Shown piece by piece: positions 34,076 to 36,823 of a stretch of 36,823 bases of DNA. Source of the stretch: Aliterella sp. RAGGC_92. Its GTDB lineage: Bacteria > Cyanobacteriota > Cyanobacteriia > Cyanobacteriales > Chroococcidiopsidaceae. The stretch's first letter is position 1, and each line of letters starts with the position of its first letter. The notes under the pieces are model-generated. The model saw only the letters and a program-made list of their open reading frames with translations. It did not search any database and was not told where the DNA came from. The stretch spans positions 1-36,823 of the forward strand of contig JAPJOW010000005.1 of the NCBI GenBank assembly GCA_030826005.1. Direction: 5' to 3'. Made by a program: the position numbers and the translations under genes.

Positions 34076-34408
34076 ATGAGTTGGAAAAACATAGAAATTT
34101 TAGAAATTCAAAATATTAAACAAGTAGTTGCTGAGTTTTATATTACTTGTATTAAATATGTGCCAAATTACCAGTTTAAGGTAAAAATTACTGAAGATGT
34201 GCGTGGTAATTACTCAGGACGTATAAATATTGCTATAAAAAACTTGGAAAATAATTCACCGGAATGGATTGGAGGAAGTGGAGTATCAATTGATGAAGCT
34301 TTAGAAAATTCATTAAATGAGTTTATAAACTCTATTAAATCTTCAGGGAAAGACTTAAACAATTTAATAGATGAAGACTTTGAATGGTCTGCTACTGAAG
34401 ATTTTTAG
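34076..34408 (+). CDS. Unknown 110-aa acidic ORF between the dnaE halves
   Basis: A 110-aa protein lying exactly between the split-intein halves. It reads as beta strands (AEFYITCIKYVP, YQFKVKITED, SGRINIAIKN) followed by a helix (SIDEALENSLNEFINSIK) and an acidic tail (DEDFEW), a small alpha/beta layout somewhat like HicB or dsRBD folds; I do not recognise the family. No LAGLIDADG, HNH, GIY-YIG or Vsr motifs occur. It is clearly AT-rich, and has no evident Shine-Dalgarno. It is in the same frame as dnaE-C, but not as dnaE-N. It could be a passenger, an antitoxin or immunity protein, or a relic of the element that split the gene. Confidence 0.6.
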   Translation: MSWKNIEILEIQNIKQVVAEFYITCIKYVPNYQFKVKITEDVRGNYSGRINIAIKNLENNSPEWIGGSGVSIDEALENSLNEFINSIKSSGKDLNNLIDEDFEWSATEDF

Positions 34409-34462
34409 CACAAGCGTAATGAAAAAAGCAAAAAATAGAGCAAATCTTAGGGAGCTACAAAC

Positions 34463-34570
34463 GTGGTCAAAATAGTTAGTCGCAAATCGTTAGGGATTCA
34501 ACCTGTTTATGATATTGGAGTCGAGAAAGACCACAATTTTATATTAGAAAATGGTGCAGTTGCTTCTAAT
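34463..34570 (+). other. Split intein C-half (IntC), 36 aa
   Basis: Encodes intein C-terminal residues including block F (VYDIGVEKDHNF, with D17, H24) and block G SN, ending S35-N36, followed by Cys+1 at 34571. The extein CFN after the splice site is the invariant DnaE sequence. All residues needed for splicing are present. Confidence 0.95.
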
Positions 34571-35809
34571 TGCTTCAACAAATCCCATTCTACAGCTTAT
34601 GCCTATGTAACTTATCAAACGAGTTATTTAAAGGCAAATTATCCCGTTGAATATATGGCGGCGCTGCTGACATCAAATAGTGGCGATACGGATAAGGTGC
34701 AAAAATATATTGCTACTTGTTTGACAATGAATATTCCTATAGAACAAGTAGATATTAATCGTTCGGTTATAGATTTTATGCCGCTTGAAAGTTCAATTTT
34801 ATTTGGATTTTGTGCCGTGCGAAATCTGGGATTAGGTGCAAGCGAATGTATATTAGAGGCAAGAAATAGTGGCGGCGAATTTAAGTCTTTGGCTGATTTG
34901 TGCGATCGCGTAGATTTGCGTACAGTTAGCCGTCGCGCCTTGGAAACCCTGATTTTATGCGGCGGTTTTGACAAAATTGAGCCTAATCGCAATCAGTTAA
35001 TTCACGATTTAGACGTAGTTTTAGATTGGTCGCAATCTCGGCTTAAAGAACGCGCAAGCGGACAAGTAAATCTCTTTGATTGGAGTGGTTTGGCGAATAA
35101 CGATAAAGTAATTGACAAGTTTGAATCAGTCCCCAAAGCAGCAAAAGTCGCCGATTTCTCGCAGCCAGAAAAGCTATCTAAAGAAAAAGAATTGCTTGGC
35201 TTTTATGTTTCCGATCATCCTTTAAAATCTGTCCGTTCTGCAACGCAAGTTTTAGCACCAATAAATCTAAGCGAATTAGAAGCGCAAAATAAAAAAGCTC
35301 TACTGTGTGCGGTGGTAATGATTAGTAGTGTTAAACCAATTACTACCAAAAAAGGCGATCGCATGGCGATTGTCAAGCTAGAAGACTTGACGGGACAAAC
35401 GGAAGCTGTAGTATTTCCGCGAACCTTTGAGCAAGTTGGCTCGTTGTTCATTCCTGACGCGCGGCTAATTGTGTGGGGTAAAATCGATCGTAAAGATGAC
35501 GAGCAGCTTCAGTTAATTCTTGAAAACGCTCAATTAATCGACAAAGTACAGATGGTAATGGTAGAACTAACTATCGAACAAGCTGTAGACACATCAAAGC
35601 AAAATCAGCTAAGAAGCATACTTCAAGAGCAATCTGGCGATAAAGATAAAGCTAATACTCCTGTCTTGGCGATCGTTACTGCACTAAACAACCGTCAATT
35701 AGTCCGTTTTGGTCGTCAGTATTGGGTACAAAACTGCAATGCGGCGGTAGCATCCCTTAAATCTGCAAGTTTTATGGCTTACGCTCAACCCTTAGCTAAT
35801 TTTAGTTAG
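34463..35809 (+). CDS. dnaE: DNA polymerase III alpha subunit, C-terminal part with intein-C
   Basis: Second dnaE gene. The 448-aa product begins with 36 residues of intein-C (VKIVSRKSLGIQPVYDIG...ASN) and continues with the C-extein CFNKSHSTAYAY (C37 is Cys+1). The following 412 residues contain the remaining polymerase region with helix-hairpin-helix (LADLCDRVDLRTVSRRALETLI), the OB domain (about residues 255-350, TKKGDRMAIVKLEDLTGQTEAVVFP) and the C-terminal domain. It starts with GTG, helped by GGGAG at 34449-34453. Its stop overlaps the convergent NADAR gene by 4 bp. Confidence 0.97.
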   Translation: MVKIVSRKSLGIQPVYDIGVEKDHNFILENGAVASNCFNKSHSTAYAYVTYQTSYLKANYPVEYMAALLTSNSGDTDKVQKYIATCLTMNIPIEQVDINRSVIDFMPLESSILFGFCAVRNLGLGASECILEARNSGGEFKSLADLCDRVDLRTVSRRALETLILCGGFDKIEPNRNQLIHDLDVVLDWSQSRLKERASGQVNLFDWSGLANNDKVIDKFESVPKAAKVADFSQPEKLSKEKELLGFYVSDHPLKSVRSATQVLAPINLSELEAQNKKALLCAVVMISSVKPITTKKGDRMAIVKLEDLTGQTEAVVFPRTFEQVGSLFIPDARLIVWGKIDRKDDEQLQLILENAQLIDKVQMVMVELTIEQAVDTSKQNQLRSILQEQSGDKDKANTPVLAIVTALNNRQLVRFGRQYWVQNCNAAVASLKSASFMAYAQPLANFS

Positions 35810-36243
35810 AAGTCGCCTAATATTTCCCGTACTTCCATCAAAATTAAACCCAGCTTATTTTTTCCGCTCCCATCTGCGCCACAACCCCAGTAATAGTCTC
35901 TTGGGGCATTTTCAACTATCAATTCATCGCCTGTGGAAAGCAAGATTTCGCAAATATCAGTATGCGTTTTAAACTTCTGTAGTACCGCTTGGCGCATGAT
36001 ATCGTCTTTTACTTGCTCCCAGTCCAAACGCAAAGGCAAAGTGTGCGATCGCCCCCTAGTAGCCGCCTCTTTGGGAGTTTTTAGCACTCTAATCTCCTCT
36101 AAATAAGGCGTACCGACAAATTTTTGCGCTTGAAAGTAATGTTCGCTTGTCGTCCACCACACGCTATCTAACTGAAAACCGTGAAGGGAAAAGTTAGAAA
36201 AACAACCGTATTGTTCGCGGGTGCTGTAGAAATATATAGTCAT
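35806..36243 (-). CDS. NADAR domain protein (YbiA-like)
   Basis: A 145-aa NADAR-superfamily protein (N-glycosidase fold). Visible motifs are FSNFS (15-19), TTSEHYFQAQKF (31-42, with E34, H35), DYYWGCGADGSGKN (116-129) and LGLILMEVRE. Characterised relatives cleave N-glycosidic bonds of riboflavin intermediates or ADP-ribosylated guanine (the DarT-linked ones). It is the last of a minus-strand unit: the 62-aa gene ends 8 bp upstream, and a zeta-like gene comes first. Catalytic residues look complete. Confidence 0.9.
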   Translation of the reverse strand: MTIYFYSTREQYGCFSNFSLHGFQLDSVWWTTSEHYFQAQKFVGTPYLEEIRVLKTPKEAATRGRSHTLPLRLDWEQVKDDIMRQAVLQKFKTHTDICEILLSTGDELIVENAPRDYYWGCGADGSGKNKLGLILMEVREILGDF

Positions 36244-36251
36244 GGCAATGC

Positions 36252-36440
36252 TTAAGTTTCTTGGCTTTTATCCGGTTTGAGAGGTGGGATTTGATCGGCG
36301 GTTAAAGTAACAACCTTACCATCTTGCCAAATACTAATTGATTGTCCTAGTTTGCGGTGCTTTTCTATAGCTTCGGCGATCGCTAATTTCACCCCAGCAT
36401 CAATTTTTTGATGTAATTCTGATAAAGGTTGTTCATTCAT
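36252..36440 (-). CDS. Small protein paired with the zeta-like kinase
   Basis: A 62-aa hydrophilic protein with an N-terminal helix (LHQKIDAGVKLAIAEAIEKH) and then RKLGQSISIWQDGKVVTLTADQIPP, a beta hairpin-like tail. I recognise the sequence type as a small cyanobacterial partner of zeta-toxin-like genes. Its ATG overlaps the stop of that gene by 8 bp (36433-36440), so translation is coupled. It could be an antitoxin, but this is inference from position and size only. Confidence 0.75.
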   Translation of the reverse strand: MNEQPLSELHQKIDAGVKLAIAEAIEKHRKLGQSISIWQDGKVVTLTADQIPPLKPDKSQET

Positions 36441-36823
36441 TGGTATTTTCTAAGATTTGATTCCAGATTTTAGCTTGATAAATAACTGGTTTTTGTTCAA
36501 CTGCACAAGCTACAACTACTTGAGAAATTGAACTAGAATTATTGTATATAACCCAACTGTCACCCAATGGTATATACAATTTTAGTAAGTTTTTAATCCC
36601 TCTTGTATAACGACGGCGAATCACATCTTCAGGAATATTGTGACCGCCGCTTTCTACTCGTCTGCGTACTCTCTCTATTGTTAATTCAGGACTTTGCAAC
36701 CAGAAAAAAATTAAGTTAATAGTGTAACCTCTAAGCTTAGATTTTCTTAAAAAGTTAGCAAAATTTCTTGCAGCTAAAGTAGTTTCACAAGCAAAATCAC
36801 AACCAGACTTAGAAAGGGTTTCT
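36433..36823 (-). CDS. Zeta-toxin-like P-loop kinase, C-terminal part (window edge)
   Basis: Open frame continuing past the window end; only the C-terminal 129 codons are visible, starting ETLSKSGCDFACETTLAARN. The frame has no stop up to the edge, and TTG at 36699 is only an internal Leu. Residues CDFACETTLAARNF match the family's FETTLS(G/A)R region. The later INLIFFWLQSPELTIERV and VRRRVESGGHNIPEDVIRRRY are the signature of zeta-toxin-like ATPases. The P-loop lies outside the window. It is the first gene of the zeta-like/62-aa/NADAR unit. Confidence 0.8.
   Translation of the reverse strand, partial: ETLSKSGCDFACETTLAARNFANFLRKSKLRGYTINLIFFWLQSPELTIERVRRRVESGGHNIPEDVIRRRYTRGIKNLLKLYIPLGDSWVIYNNSSSISQVVVACAVEQKPVIYQAKIWNQILENTNE

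Noticed and set aside
34076..34408. A homing endonuclease between the intein halves
   Set aside because: No LAGLIDADG, HNH, GIY-YIG or Vsr-like motif can be seen in the 110 residues.
34037..34463. The dnaE gap as a simple frameshift or assembly break of one continuous intein gene
   Set aside because: IntN ends at a natural length with a stop; IntC has its own GTG and well-placed ribosome site; and a separate ORF lies between. Several independent errors would be needed.
36433..36699. Separate 88-aa gene starting at TTG 36699
   Set aside because: The frame stays open to the window end and the upstream residues match the zeta-toxin-like family, so it is the tail of a longer gene.
1..36823. The many GCGATCGC octamers as a special signal
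   Set aside because: This is the well-known HIP1 motif of cyanobacteria, spread through genes and gaps without a local pattern here.

Overview
The window is cyanobacterial chromosome. It carries photosystem II cytochrome genes (psbV, psbV2), plastocyanin and cytochrome c6 (petE, petJ), a phosphoenolpyruvate carboxylase, a DnaE polymerase split by a DnaE-type split intein, and very many copies of the octamer GCGATCGC (the HIP1 motif). Base composition is moderate to AT-rich, genes lie on both strands in short units, and there is no rRNA or tRNA. I cannot fix the genus; a unicellular or Chroococcidiopsis-like freshwater or terrestrial lineage would fit.

Layout. 1-2100: prepilin peptidase (pilD), acetyl-CoA carboxylase beta (accD) and a small conserved protein. 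2283-4330: electron-carrier cluster psbV, psbV2, petE, petJ. 4430-5948: two tandem rhomboid-like proteins, then (minus strand) an ABC permease/ATPase pair to 8653. 8830-14958: alpha/beta hydrolase, LCP ligase, small membrane protein, AI-2E-type permease, a small protein and a secreted subtilase-like protein. 15098-19578: rpe, three small minus-strand stress- or envelope-type proteins (one CsbD-like), uvrB. 19624-22973: ppc and a small membrane protein. 23213-25868: a STAS protein that appears to use a rare AUU start, mini-RNase III (mrnC), rlmB and a DUF1816 protein. 25893-28895: an overlapping hydrolase/Uma2 pair and an IS605-type TnpB element with a duplicated 121-bp left region. 28926-31285: gatA and a membrane-anchored hydrolase. 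31407-35809: dnaE as two adjacent split-intein genes. 35806 to the end: a minus-strand unit of a zeta-toxin-like kinase (cut by the window edge), a 62-aa protein and a NADAR protein.

The most striking feature is dnaE. In the cyanobacteria where it was first described, the two halves lie far apart. Here dnaE-N plus intein-N (ending 34037) and intein-C plus dnaE-C (starting 34463) sit head to tail on one strand, separated by 425 bp that hold an unrecognised 110-aa ORF. The intein catalytic residues are intact, so trans-splicing should give a 1188-residue polymerase. The arrangement resembles a 'fractured gene' and may preserve the state before the halves were dispersed. Secondary points are the zeta-like/62-aa/NADAR unit, the AUU (or AUC) start of the STAS gene, the doubled TnpB upstream region, a Cys heme ligand candidate in PsbV2, and a Glu at the usual catalytic Asp position of the subtilase-like protein.
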